NCBI GenBank assembly: GCA_037176885.1
Contig: JAWWNJ010000023.1
Span: 1,984,001 to 2,048,000, forward strand
Length of the DNA stretch: 64,000 bases
Source: Favolaschia claudopus
Taxonomy: Eukaryota; Basidiomycota; Agaricomycetes; Agaricales; Mycenaceae
Reading direction: 5' to 3'
Of this stretch, positions 43,912 through 54,971 are shown piece by piece. A program made the position numbers and the translations under genes. The notes under the pieces were generated by a model that ran no database searches, had not been told where the DNA came from, and was given only the letters and a program-made list of their open reading frames with translations. Each line of letters starts with the position of its first letter. The stretch's first letter is position 1.

Positions 43912-45700
43912 CTAATACCATCCAGCATACAATGCTCGTTCGAGCGCAGTATAAGTTTTGCTATACATTTCATCGGCCATTGGCGCTATCTGAGTGCCAA
44001 GCACAGCAGCGACTCCGGCATCTGGGTCAATGAAGAAACTCGTGGAAGCCCAGCCACCCCCTATATTAAATCGACGAGTTCAATCGTGAGCGCCGAGCCT
44101 TCTGGGATGAACAACTACTAAGAACTCACAAACACCAGAACCATTCCGCCGCATTCCCGGAATATCAGCTGTGTTCAGGCAGAGTCCTGCTCCAAATTGT
44201 GTCGCGCCGCTTTGGAAGTTGAAATGCGGCTGAAAGGCCTTTAGAATGCCAAACAACTGGGCCTCGGCGGTATGCGGTATAGAAGGTTCAAACAGCTTAT
44301 TTACAGACGCACGAGAGAGTATGGGTGTGGTCGCGCTGCCCGCTAGAGATTTTTTCAGTGCCTTATTCGAGTGAAGGATGCCAAATGGCGAACGAATATT
44401 ACCGTTTATCTGGAGGAGATGACGTAGAATCGTAAGATAGTCTTTTTGCGATCCGTAGAGTCCAACTCCGCCTAGATTCACGGTCACTTGTGGAGGATTA
44501 GATTCTGTGGTTGGCTGGGAGCTCGGAGTTGAGAACACACACCCTTAGTACGATCTTGGTTGATAACATCGGGCCCATTCCATTCCTCGAGAGTGCCTTT
44601 CTTGCTACGATAGGTGAGCGGCAAAAGTCGCGCCTCCATGTCCGGCCGAAGAGAGAACGACATGGAAGTGATGTTAAGCGGCGCAAATATGTGGTCCTGG
44701 CTGCATTTGGGACCAGGGTGAAGCGTAATTCGAAGTTAAGAAAAGACACACGCACAAATATTGTTCGAGAGATTTCCCTGAAAGCCGTTCGACAATGAAG
44801 CCAACACAATCAGTGGAAAGCCCGTAAGCAACTTATAAAGCAGTAATTCAACAATATTAGCAAGTGCTGGTCCAGATAAATTATAAGAATCACGAACAGC
44901 TAGTTCCAGGTTCGAAGCGGAGGGGAACTCCCGGCAGACCACCCTGACCCACCCTGTGTGAAATTCCACGAAGACACCAAAAAGCGCAAGATCGCGAACC
45001 TTCAACATTTCAAAGAACTTTGAAACACCTTCGCCCTCATAATTGTGCTGATATGCAGCCGCCAACCCTGGTAACAATTAGCTGAAAGAAGAAAGAAATT
45101 ATGAATGAAGTACCCGCTCCAGGCCCTGTCAGTGGTGTTGTCCCGTCAAGCACATAGTCGAGGCCGCTAGTATGATTCAACAATTGCCCCAATGTGATCT
45201 TCCCCTTTGCGGGCCTGGTGTCTTTAATGTGGCCATTCTCGTCGTGCGCCGTCACAACCACTGGGTTCGCAAGTTCTGACAAAACTGTCTCAGCCGGCGT
45301 GTCCAGAGAAATTTTGCCTTGTTCAATAAGCTGTAAAGCTGCGATCTGGGAAGTAGCACTTCAGTTATAATTATCAATGTGTCTGTAGTGGTTGAAGAAG
45401 AAAGCGCACCGAGGTAATAAGCTTGGTCTGGCTGCAAAACCACATCACCGTATCTTCGTCGACAGCATCGCTTGAGCGGTCATCGACCAATTTCGTGCCC
45501 TCCCCACGCATGTAGATTGGCCCGTCAACATTCGTCACGCCGAAAAAAAGTGCCGGGCTGGATTTGCTTGCCACTGCGTCTATCTGCATGGGTAGTGCCT
45601 TTCAATATCGAAAATTCAACAACGTGTCGGAGACTCGGCGGCGTACCAGAATTCGGTTTAAAGCATCCTTCTGGGACGCTGAGAGCGTTTTGGGGGACAT
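43912..45700 (-). CDS. Beta-lactamase-like serine hydrolase, copy 2
   Basis: Paralog of copies at 29071 and 54972 with matching exon order. Exon 1 starts at 45700 (MSPKTLSASQKDALNRIL). Exon 2 has ASKSSPALFFGVTNVDGP and the SxxK motif in CSQTKLITS. Later exons have LLNHTSGLDYVLDG, PGVPLRFEPGTS, VGFIVERLSGKSL, NITSMSFSL, GGVGLYGSQKDYLTILRHLL and AQLFGILKAFQPHFNFQSGA. The last exon has GGGWASTSFFIDPDAGVAAV and YTALERALYAGWY. The stop is at 43912-43914. It lies just upstream of TPR copy 2, mirroring the left arm. Confidence 0.8.
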
Positions 45701-46464
45701 TGCGTGAATGCAAGCCTGAGGAAAGACGCGCAGCGATTGAGGACCTAAATCGGTTCATTAAGTACCTGCACGCGCAACAACCCACCCACCCTCGCGCCGA
45801 GGAACATGCCTGATCTGCAAGTATGTAATGAATCAGCACTGTCTGTCACGCATAATCTGCCCACAATGGTGAATACCGGCCAAATGCTCTTCAATTGCTC
45901 TGTAAGAGCTTTCCTGCATTTGTGTCAGCCAATTATCGAACCTTTAGTCATTGGTTTCCGAGGCAGCCGGGAATTTGAGTAGACTGCCCCATGTATTTTT
46001 CAGCAGAGTGTTGTTGCCCGCTCCATCGAAACCAAGTATACCGGTTCGGCGTTTCGCACAATCAAAAATGAGCTATAATTGTCAAGTTGAACTTGGACAG
46101 TGCTTCCATTCTCACGGTTGAGTTATGGGATAAACGCACCTTGGGTCTCGATATAGAGGTCGTACGTCCCGCTAAAAATCATCCATACGAGTAGTTCTCG
46201 AAAGAGTTGACTTTTCCGAAAAAAGACTGGGCTGATACATTACATATGGTGCTTCAAGGACAGGACGAATACAATGGTGTAGTAGATGGCAGGTGTATAG
46301 ATGGGTGGTAGCCAGGAAGGTGTACATGTTACAAATGGGAAAGGTGACTCGATTGGTTAATAGACTGAATGCGATGCTAAAGTGGTGTTACGGCCGATGT
46401 GAAGAAATTGTGCATGAAGATGGGCGTGAACCCTGCTGGGTGATAGGACGATGCTTGAATTGAG
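45701..46464. other. Intergenic, nothing recognised
   Basis: Between the beta-lactamase-like copy 2 promoter and the TFIIA gene 3' end. No gene, RNA or repeat recognised. Confidence 0.5.
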
Positions 46465-47504
46465 TTACCACTCAAATTCACTGTTTAAGATTGTTAATCA
46501 AAACCAAAGAAAAATTGAGCATAAAGGAAACATCGGAAACGACGACAGGGAAAATGTCCAAGAACTCAAGTAATGAAAGGAAAGAAAGACGCACCCGGTA
46601 CAACGCTGGAAGAGGTAGTCCTTGCCACCGGCGTGAATCATCCCGTCCTTGAGAACACACTTCCACTTGTTCTTCACGCGAGCGACCTATCAACGGCGTC
46701 AGGCATCGGGTTTCAAAGAGAAACAAAGACGAAGGAAATATTCACCTTGTCATACGTGCAAAATACCATATCTATCTCAGCCTGCGCCTCTTCCCCATCT
46801 TCCGCGTCGTTCTCCGAGTCGTCCGAGTCATCGTCAAGATCACTGCCTATTTGCTCTGCGTCTTTGGCTGGATCCTTTCCCGCTGCAAATTCGCCTTTCC
46901 CGACCGGGGCTCCCGACGGTTGCCCGATCCGCGTCGGTACAGGGACTGGCTCCAAGTCGTCGTCCTCGGACACAGAGGGTCCATCGGTTTGCGGAAGAGT
47001 AGAAAGCGCTGCTGTAACGGGCGCCACAGGCGTGGAAGTGTTCTTGTTCTGGGCGGGGAGAGTGGGACCCGGGAGCGGCGGGAAAGCGTACTGCGCAGTA
47101 GCGAGGGCGTAGCGCGCATCGATGCCCCCCGACTTGGAGCGCTGTTGCGCGGCGGACGGTGGAACATAGGCGGGGACATTGCGGGTGGCATGCGGGAGGG
47201 TGGGGTAAGGATACGTCGGCTGCGAAGGCGAAGGTTCAACTGGAAAGTCGGCAACGCGAGAGGCGACTATCTTCATTTCCCATTTCTGCAAGATAAGTGT
47301 GAGTATCAGTTCTGGAAGGCCCTGAAACCGGAAAATTTACGTCTCGAAGTTTTTCGACGAGGTCGGCGGAGACACCGAACTCTTCAAACTCGGGTCTGAT
47401 GGCGTCTATAACGTCGTCGATCACTGCCCTGTATATAGACGGCTACGAGGGTGAGCATGACGCCGAGCCTCGTACAGTGTACTTACAACGATTTTGTTGG
47501 ACAT
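46465..47504 (-). CDS. TOA1: Transcription initiation factor TFIIA large (alpha/beta) subunit (255 aa)
   Basis: Five exons: 47504-47487, 47442-47341, 47285-46746, 46686-46595 and 46480-46465. The N-terminal four-helix region reads PSIYRAVIDDVIDAIRPEFE and WEMKIVASRVADF. The middle is a Pro/Gln-rich, poorly conserved linker. An acidic block (EQIGSDLDDDSDDSENDAED) precedes the C-terminal beta-barrel: VFCTYDKVARVKNKWKCVLK, DGMIHAGGKDYLFQRCTG and the universal terminal GEFEW. This order and the split first and last mini-exons are as expected for fungal TOA1, which stabilises TBP on the TATA box in the nucleus. Confidence 0.93.
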
Positions 47505-47940
47505 GGAGGGCAGAAGTAGGAGGTAGTGGCTCTCAAAGAGCTGAAAGAGCCCATATTAGCCGAGTCATCAAAGCGCGATTTGTCAATGTCGGAGTTTGAA
47601 AACGACAAAGGAGCAAGACAAAGAATGCGACGGTAAAAGATATCCACGGCCTAACAGATGATTTACGGAAGTTGCAGAAGAGCAAGCGACGCGTTGAGCG
47701 CGGTCACGTTGCGCCGAGCACGGCTGGCGCGATAAGTACATCATTGAGGCTTATATCGGAGGCTACTACCTTTTGCACTTTTGTTTGCAGGCGTAGGTGG
47801 CATCTTTGAGCTATGCGACCGGAAACGTCTGCACGAATTCGGAGGAACCCAAGCAACGCAGGAGACGGTATCCAGCACTGGCAGGTTGCTAGCAGGTGCT
47901 AGTTGACACCACTCCTTCGTGCTCATAGCACTCCCCAACA
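47505..47940. other. Intergenic, TFIIA promoter
   Basis: No gene recognised. Confidence 0.5.
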
Positions 47941-49608
47941 TCAAAGCCTCCCAAAAACATCCAACACCCACCCATCCTTCCCAACATCATAATCCAGCCG
48001 ATAAATAAGCTTCTCCTGCACCGCCTTCACATGCATCTTCTTCATCGAGGTCTTCACCACCTTGTCCGTGTCCAACAACGCCCCGATATCCTTCGCGCAG
48101 CTGAACACCAAAATCGCCGCCACGCGTTGGTCGTCTTCCGCGTGTGCGATGTAGTCGTCCAGCCTCAGCGGACCATCCGAGGCAGTATCATCATCATCCT
48201 CATCCGACTCGCCGTCGTCTGAATCCGCCCTCGCAGCCCTGATGTCCCGGAGAATGTTCTGCCGCTGCAGCCAATTCACATCGAACAGCGAGGTGAAATT
48301 CGACCTGGAATGGTTCTTATGATTCCGCCACTCATCCTCCACATCCATCAGCGTCTTCTGTATGCTCTCCATCCGCCTCGCCTTCTTCTCCTCCATCTCC
48401 TTCTCCTTCTCCTTCTGCGACTCCCCATCCGCCTCCGCCTCCGCTCCGTCCGCCTGAGGCTCTGCTCCCGGCTGGGTATCGCAGCACCCACCACACAACC
48501 TCTCGTCCACCCGAATAAACCCATTGAACCCAATACAATGCGCACAAACACTCAAGCTCAGATCCACATGCCACCGACACGGCGCGCAGTAGATATAGAG
48601 CCGCCACCGTGACTCCCAGCTCTCATTAGGGCGGATGGGAATCGAATGCGCTACACGCGAGCTGAGGCTCGATGCGCCGGGGACGGTGGAGCGGATGCGT
48701 TGGCTGAGACCTTTGTAGCCGCACAGAAACATGTCGTCGATTATGGCTTGGGTGAGACAGTCCTCGTCCGTGGTAGCCGTAGCGGACGAGGATGAGGCGG
48801 AGGGAGATTCGAGGGGAGATCCTGAAGCAGCGTCGGAGAGTGTGTACGCCGGGCCCCCAACGCAGAACTCCGTGGGTATGAGGAAGATAGAGTATTCGGG
48901 ACGCTTGACGGGCGCCATGGCGGGAGCGCGTCGCGGCTGTTGCGCAGCAGCGAGCGCATCACGGTAGACGCGAGAGTTGACTATCTCGTCGTCGAAGTCG
49001 AATTCCCGGTCGTCTGAGAGAATAGAGCCCGGCTTGGGTACGCGGCGCCGATTGTCCTCTTGGTCGATACCGTAACGAATGCTTACTGAATTTGCTACAG
49101 TCTTCAGCTTGTTCTGCTGCGGTCCGGGTCTGACGAAACCCTCGTGAGACTCCAAGGACGTGACTTGAAGACAGGGAAACACCTACAGATGAAGGGCTGA
49201 CAAGAGTAGGTGCAGCGCATTCGACTGCCATCGCACTTCCTCCAGCAGCATCTTGAGCTTCTGGTCGCTTAGCACAAAGCGCAGACGTGCGCGGAGACTG
49301 TTTTTGATAGCCTCTAGATCCGCAGACAATGCTGCGAGCGCAGCATGTAGCAGATCCACCGCCAACTTGAGCTGCTGGACTTGCAGAACGACCTCGGGAC
49401 TACGCTCCTTGCGCGTCGCTTCCTCCCAGACCTTGATGCTCAAAACAGCGGATTGAATCGTGCTGCACTCGGTCTGGATCGATTGGATGGTCCCGCGGGC
49501 GCTATTCGACTTGTCTTTGAGTTCGTTGGTGAGGGAGATGAGTGTGGATGCGATATCGGCTAGCTGGAGAATGGAGGCAGCTACGCCGAGTAGCTCGATA
49601 CCGGACAT
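47941..49608 (-). CDS. Fungal STAND N-terminal domain protein with Cys cluster, no NTPase (537 aa)
   Basis: Two exons: 49608-49237 and 49182-47941, joined by a 54-bp intron (phase 0). The first ~125 residues (MSGIELLGVAASILQLADIA, STLISLTNELKDKSNSARG, IQTECSTIQSAVLSI) match the helical N-terminal domain found on fungal STAND/NLR-like and HeLo-like proteins. No P-loop or NACHT/NB-ARC motif follows. Instead there is a Pro/Ser-rich region and a Cys-rich block (CAPCRWHV, SVCAHCIGF, CGGCC) that looks metal-binding. Then comes a long Glu/Lys coiled coil (EKEKEMEEKKARRMESIQKTL) and a helical C-terminal domain (HVKAVQEKLIYRLDYDVGKDGWVLDVFG). The architecture suggests an effector or adaptor-like signalling protein. 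I do not recognise the C-terminal part. Confidence 0.75.
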
Positions 49609-51985
49609 GATTGCGACGTGCAGGGAATGGTGGACAGTACACCAGGGCGAGAGCAGCTATTTATCGCATGTAGCGCAACTTCCGGGCTGTGTGTCGAGTC
49701 TTGATACAGTGCCATCACTGTCAATGTCCAACCCCGGGGTGGAGTACAAGGTAGAGCCTCGTGGCGCAAGACCCTCCACGCAAATCGCTATTGTCACAAG
49801 CACAGCGTAGAGTCAAACTCGGGGCTTTCAGACAACTTTCAGAAAGCAAGCACAAGAGACACAAGTCTAGAGAAAGCTCAAGTGTCACTGGGCGGGCAAA
49901 ACGCCACCAAGAAAGAACAACTGCAAAGCCAGTGTAGATTGTGGGATTTGACAGCTGTCGGCCGCTGCTGTACAGCTGAGGAAGTGTAAGCCGATAAAAA
50001 CATTTGTATGGGAGGACTCCGTGACTGCACAGTGTGAAGTGTTGACCATGATCGTTTCTCGACGAAGAAAGAACGGACGTCGCAACACGCCTAGGCATTA
50101 CGCAGTTCCAAACCAGCTCTTCCGAGCGCGAAAGAGACGTGGGCCCGTGGTCGTCTATGTGCGAGGTGACCGTGCTCTACAGAGTCCGACTCCGCCTGGC
50201 CCGGGTGCGTTTCATGCGCTGGCAGTGAAGACGGAGATGTTCAAGTGACTGGAGGTAGGGCTCGAAGACCCTGTGAAAGGGTGGCGACGATTCTGGAGCA
50301 ATAGGCACTTGCTGAAGCTAAAGCTTTGAGATGAGTTGAAGGGAAGGTGCGAAGAATCAGAACGTGTGAATTTCAAATGCAAAACCTGATGAGGACTCGC
50401 AGATAATATATTACCAGGTAGCAGAAGACGAAAACGAATAAAAATTATTGGCTGAACCTTTAGGTTTAGCTATTTACGTGTGGGGGAAGATGGGTTCTGG
50501 GCCAAAATCGTCTACAAGGACAAACAACATTTAGTCATTTTAGATCTGTCATATCTATGGATCCAAGAACCTTGTCCGAGTTCAATAGTTTCTGTTGTTA
50601 CCTGCAGTGGTGTCTAAAGTCTGTTAAAAAAGCTCCTCTGTCCGCGAGGTTCTGTGAACCTTGTTTCTCATTCTTTGTTTTTTTTCTTCCTTGGTGGGTT
50701 TGTCATTATTGCTTTGTCCGCTCTTGTCGCATCTGATTCTGATCCCATCATCGGACTGTGATCCGCAATAGACTGTAAATGTTTTCCTCTTGCCTTCGCG
50801 CCGTCATGTTCTCTTCTGCGAGCTCATGCAGTGGCATGATGCACCCTCTCCGTCTCAGTCAGTCTTCACACCGGTACCAAGCCTCCGGCTTCTCGTCTTT
50901 ATCCGGACTATGTCGTCAACACCATCAACGCTCGTCTGTCTGCTTGTCACATTGTGCATAAAAATCTACGGTCCTCTGGTCGTTGAATGGGAAGAGGGCT
51001 CAAAGAGGGCTGCGTTTCTGTGTCGCTACAGTCTGTCTCTGTCGCTGCTTCACCACCTTTCGACCGCTTTTCGGCTCGAACTGGCTGTAACTTTCTAGCA
51101 TAACTTCCCTCAGCTTTCAGTTCTGGCCCCTGGGTTCGAGACCCTTTCCATTCATCACTGCGTCGTCGACCTTTCGGAGCGGTATCTTTGATACAACCTT
51201 TGCTTTCTGGAGCAGGGTCTGGCAGACGAGGTATTGCTTTCCCCCTTCCATCAGACATATTCGCGTCGGGTCGGCCATTTGCGGCTGGGTCGAGCAATAG
51301 ATTCAACAGTAGCCAGGCTTCGGCCCTCCGTTTAGTTTACCAGCAAATACATCTTGCTCAGCCTCTACCTTGCTTTCCAAATGCACCTGTTTCTTCCCTT
51401 CACACCGACTGCCGAGCACCACACCAATGATGGTTTTGTTTGAGCTGAGCCTCCCCTTTCTTTTCAAACCATTGCTCGGATTTCAGTCTATGAACTCGGA
51501 TGGAATTTATTTGGATGAGAATACAGGTAACATATGTACTATAGTACCATGAAGTCTAGACGACCGGCGATAGGGAAATACCTAGACTATGCACTGAGCT
51601 GAGACAAGAATTCAACGAGCATCGCCGTCCTTGAGCATGTCGTTTAGTTGGCATAGGGTTGGACTCTCTTTCCCACAGGTTCAGCCACCCGCCTTGGAGA
51701 GGCCTAATCCAAGTCATTATAACGCCTATGCAAATCACGACAATCGTCTCAGCCACAACTAAAACGGTACATCGCATGTACATATCTTCGTCCTCATTCA
51801 TGAGTTCAGATGAGATTCGACATTCGAACATCTGAATCGTAAATGCAATTATTATCACAAAGCGAAGCTAAAAGATATGCTAGTAGTTATTGATACAAAG
51901 AGAGGGGGCGCGCTGCATAGTGGCAGTAGCAAATACAATACATAAATTCCATTTCATTCTTCGTTGAGACGTCGTTACGGTTTCA
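49609..51985. other. Long intergenic region without supported gene
   Basis: About 2.4 kb. Several short frames are open, including a minus-strand frame at 51858-51556 with one hydrophobic stretch (VLVVAETIVVICIGVIMTWI), but none has splice support or recognisable domains. The GGTTCGAGACC-like word at about 51131 lacks an A box and is not a tRNA. Confidence 0.5.
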
Positions 51986-52568
51986 TTAAACTGCTGTGCG
52001 AGCTTGCATCTCGGGGGCGGGACGCGGGTCGCTGCTGCGTCGGGTCCTCCATAGGTGGAGAACAGACATGACCGTAGTGACCATGAATAAAACCCTATCG
52101 CGAGTATCAGCATCTCGTCACCCCAGAAACAGAAAGAGCAAACACACCATTCGATAGCACCCAAAGCCGTCGCAGCCTGTGCAGCCTGACACACCGGTGC
52201 GCTGCATCCCAGGAAATTCGTGGTATATACCGCAAGCGCGATGAAGCCTCCAAACCAGAAGACCATGGTGACGAATTCCGCTGCGAATATGCCGAATTTG
52301 TGCGCGGTTTCCGGTACGACTCGGTATGAGAACACGAGGTAAGGCAGAGCGAGGACGAGGGTCCAGACGCTACAGAAGAGGAGGAAGTTAACCTCCGAGG
52401 GCGATCCGCCACGCCATGTTGAGTCGTATTGGTTGGCAACTGCACCGAAAAATATTAGCATTACTTGCTAAGGAAAGAAAGCGCACAGTGAAACGTACCA
52501 AAAGCGGTGGATATGAGAACCCCGAGAGCCAAAAGGGCTTGGGCTACGCGCAGAAGGAGCATGAACAT
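51986..52568 (-). CDS. MARVEL-domain membrane protein (156 aa)
   Basis: Three exons: 52568-52499, 52439-52148 and 52094-51986. The phases close exactly, with a split Trp codon at the second junction. Four predicted membrane segments: LLLRVAQALLALGVLISTAF; FLLFCSVWTLVLALPYLVFS; EFVTMVFWFGGFIALAVYTT; and ALGAIEW continuing in exon 3 as VLFMVTTVMSVLHLW. Between segments 3 and 4 lies the NFLGCSAPVCQAAQAA loop with two Cys. Size and topology fit fungal membrane-associating (MARVEL) proteins, which act in plasma-membrane microdomains or vesicle membranes. Confidence 0.85.
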
Positions 52569-53444
52569 GGTCGTTTACTTTTTTCGTAGGTGAATGGGTG
52601 GGTGGAGTTGGTGCTTTTAGTTTGGCGCCAACACATATGTCGCTGTTTTATACCGCTGCGCCAAATGACGTCAGCCTGGGCTGCATAGGCGAGGCTCTCC
52701 ACAGATTGCATAGCCAGCTCCAGTTGAGCCGAGCCGGCGGATACAGAGAACTGCTGCCGGAGCCAGAGAAAATCTTAGAGCAGAAGGAACGCAGAAAACG
52801 GAAGAGCAGACATGGTGGTTCGGGTTAGAGCGCAAGCATGTGCCAACTGATCGTTCTGATACCATCATCATCACGATGTGGCTGTGTTTGAACCTTGTCT
52901 TTCAACATCTTGTTTTTCTCGACTCTCGGACGAATGGGTCGTTGGGGACCAAATAACACTCTAGATCTGCTCATCATTAGCGGGGGATTTTTTCTAGCCG
53001 TTCTCGATGTTCGACTCTTCTTCGTTTGTATCTGGATAGAGTCTGACAGTTTTCTGACTTAAAAATATTGCAGTTTATTCACCTCAACGCGATCATAGCT
53101 CGCTGGAGGAGGATGGAACGAAAGCTATGACTCTCTCTGCATTCAAAATGTGGTTATAAACTCCAAACCTCCACATGGCCATTGAAAAGGCGAATTTTCG
53201 GGCGACCAATCGCATGTCGGATTCTCGACAGAGACTCGCATAAAAGTTGTCTGCTAGAGACAGAGAAGATCGCTGCATATGAACCACACCCGTTTCGTGC
53301 CCTCCGAAGTCGCAGTGTGGTTCCGTCTGCTTTCGTTGAAAACAGAACGCGTCCGTCACAGATCACGAGTGGCGTGACCTTAGCTGACTCATTGCGTTTC
53401 CGTCAAATACGGCTCATTTGCCGAAAACTCCTTAGAACTCGACC
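52569..53444. other. Shared divergent promoter region
   Basis: Lies between the MARVEL gene (-) and the TIP30-like gene (+). No gene recognised. Confidence 0.5.
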
Positions 53445-54281
53445 ATGAAGCTCATTGTCACCGGCGCAACAGGACTCGTCGCGCAGGAAGTCCTTCGTCA
53501 GGGTCTACGCAATCCAGCTATTCAAAAGATAGTCGCCGTCGCCCGCAAACCTGTTACAATCCCTGCTCTTGAGGGTGGAGTTGACGCCAGCAAGCTGAGA
53601 AGTGTAGTCGTCCCGGATTATGACAACTATCCACCGGGGGTCAAGGAAGAATTTTCCGGAGCGGACGCCTGTATCTGGTGAGCTCCTCCCCTCCAATGAT
53701 GCCTTACCTCGAAGCGGAAGCGATCTGAACGTTGTCTAGGACCGTCGCGATTACGCCTACCAAATCGAAGGATTACCCGTTTGCAGAGGTTCAGCGTATC
53801 TGCCAAACTTCAACCCTTGTTGGGATAAACGCCATGAGAGAAGCTGGCCTTGGTAGCCCCTTCCGATTCATCTACATGAGCGGCATTGCGGCGGAGCGCG
53901 ACCAAAGCAAAACACCCCCGATGCTGCCTGAATATAGCTTGATGAGGGCAAGTCTTTTCTTTACTTAAGTAAGTCGAGTGGATTACTGACATTAAGATAC
54001 TCCAGGGCGAGACGGAGAACCGTGTCCTTGCATTCGCATCTGAACACAAAGTCGCCGAGGGATTCGAGGCTTGCGTTGTCAAACCAGGGTTGATCACTCA
54101 CGATGCCGCTAGCGTAGCGAGGGCGGAGGATTTGCAGCGCACTATGGGCATACCAAATATCACTGTGGAGGAGGTTGCGGCCGCTATGTTGCATCAAGTC
54201 ATTCACGGATTTGAAAAGGAACCTCTTGTGAACGAAGATCTAGTTCGGATCGGGCGGAAAGCGCTGGAGGATGGACTCTGA
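53445..54281 (+). CDS. HTATIP2/TIP30-like NAD(P)-binding protein (238 aa)
   Basis: Three exons: 53445-53677, 53740-53947 and 54006-54281. The N-terminal Rossmann motif TGATGLVAQEVLRQGL, then IVAVARKP, SGADACIWTVAITP, FIYMSGIAAERD and VVKPGLI, identify an atypical short-chain dehydrogenase of the TIP30/NAD(P)H-binding group. The second intron uses a GC donor (53948-53949, after ATGAGG). The GT further downstream lies past an in-frame TAA, so GC-AG splicing is the only reading that keeps LMRGETEN in frame. Confidence 0.85.
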
Positions 54282-54971
54282 TTCATGCAAGATCTGGAAG
54301 TGGCTTGCTCTGATTTTCTGAACACCGTGTGGAACTTTTATGGTTGTGATTCAATTGCAAAGAAGTTCATTTATCTCGCTCTTCGCAGATCTACTTCTTT
54401 TGAACCGCCGACTCAGAATCGTGGGGCTCAACACGTCTTTGCGACGTCGGTGACCTGTGCCAATCGTCGCCAAACGACTCGCGCTGACTCACTATTCTAA
54501 CTATTCGCCACCACGTCGGACTACGTGTCAAACCTATGCGTCACGTAAAAGTATACGCAACATGGATTCGTTCGAACGTGGCGCAGTTTTTGTCAGACAA
54601 ACGGGTAAAAGCTGAGCTCGTTTGTATTGAAAATTGGCCAAGCGTCCCAAAAGAACTCAGCTCGCCGGGTGTGTATTGTGATCACGGAGTACTCGTAGTA
54701 TTTGCTCCCTGCAACGGCGATGCTCTTTATCTTCCTGAACTCTTCGTTAATACGCTCAGTGAAAATAGCAGAACGTAGTGCATTCGAAACGCCACGTCTT
54801 CAAAAACAAGAAATAGGCTCGGAAAAACTCGGCATCACGATCATTTCACGAATTCGTGCGAAAGTGCGATTGCAGAATCGGTCGGTTCAAAACCTTAGTC
54901 AAATCTCATTATGAGGGCTAATTTCAAATGGTTATAAGTCTGCCACGGGTCCAACTGACTGGGCAACAACA
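54282..54971. other. Intergenic, nothing recognised
   Basis: TIP30-like 3' region and promoter of the third beta-lactamase-like gene. Confidence 0.5.

Noticed and set aside
48310..48612. Leu-rich plus-strand frame that looks like a membrane protein
   Set aside because: It is a shadow of the Glu/Lys coiled coil of the STAND-N gene on the other strand.
48645..48668. GGGAATCGAATGCGC resembling an inverted tRNA T-arm
   Set aside because: It is coding sequence of the STAND-N gene (HSIPIRPNES), with no second tRNA promoter box.
51120..51145. tRNA B-box-like word GGTTCGAGACC
   Set aside because: There is no A box at the right distance upstream and no cloverleaf stems.
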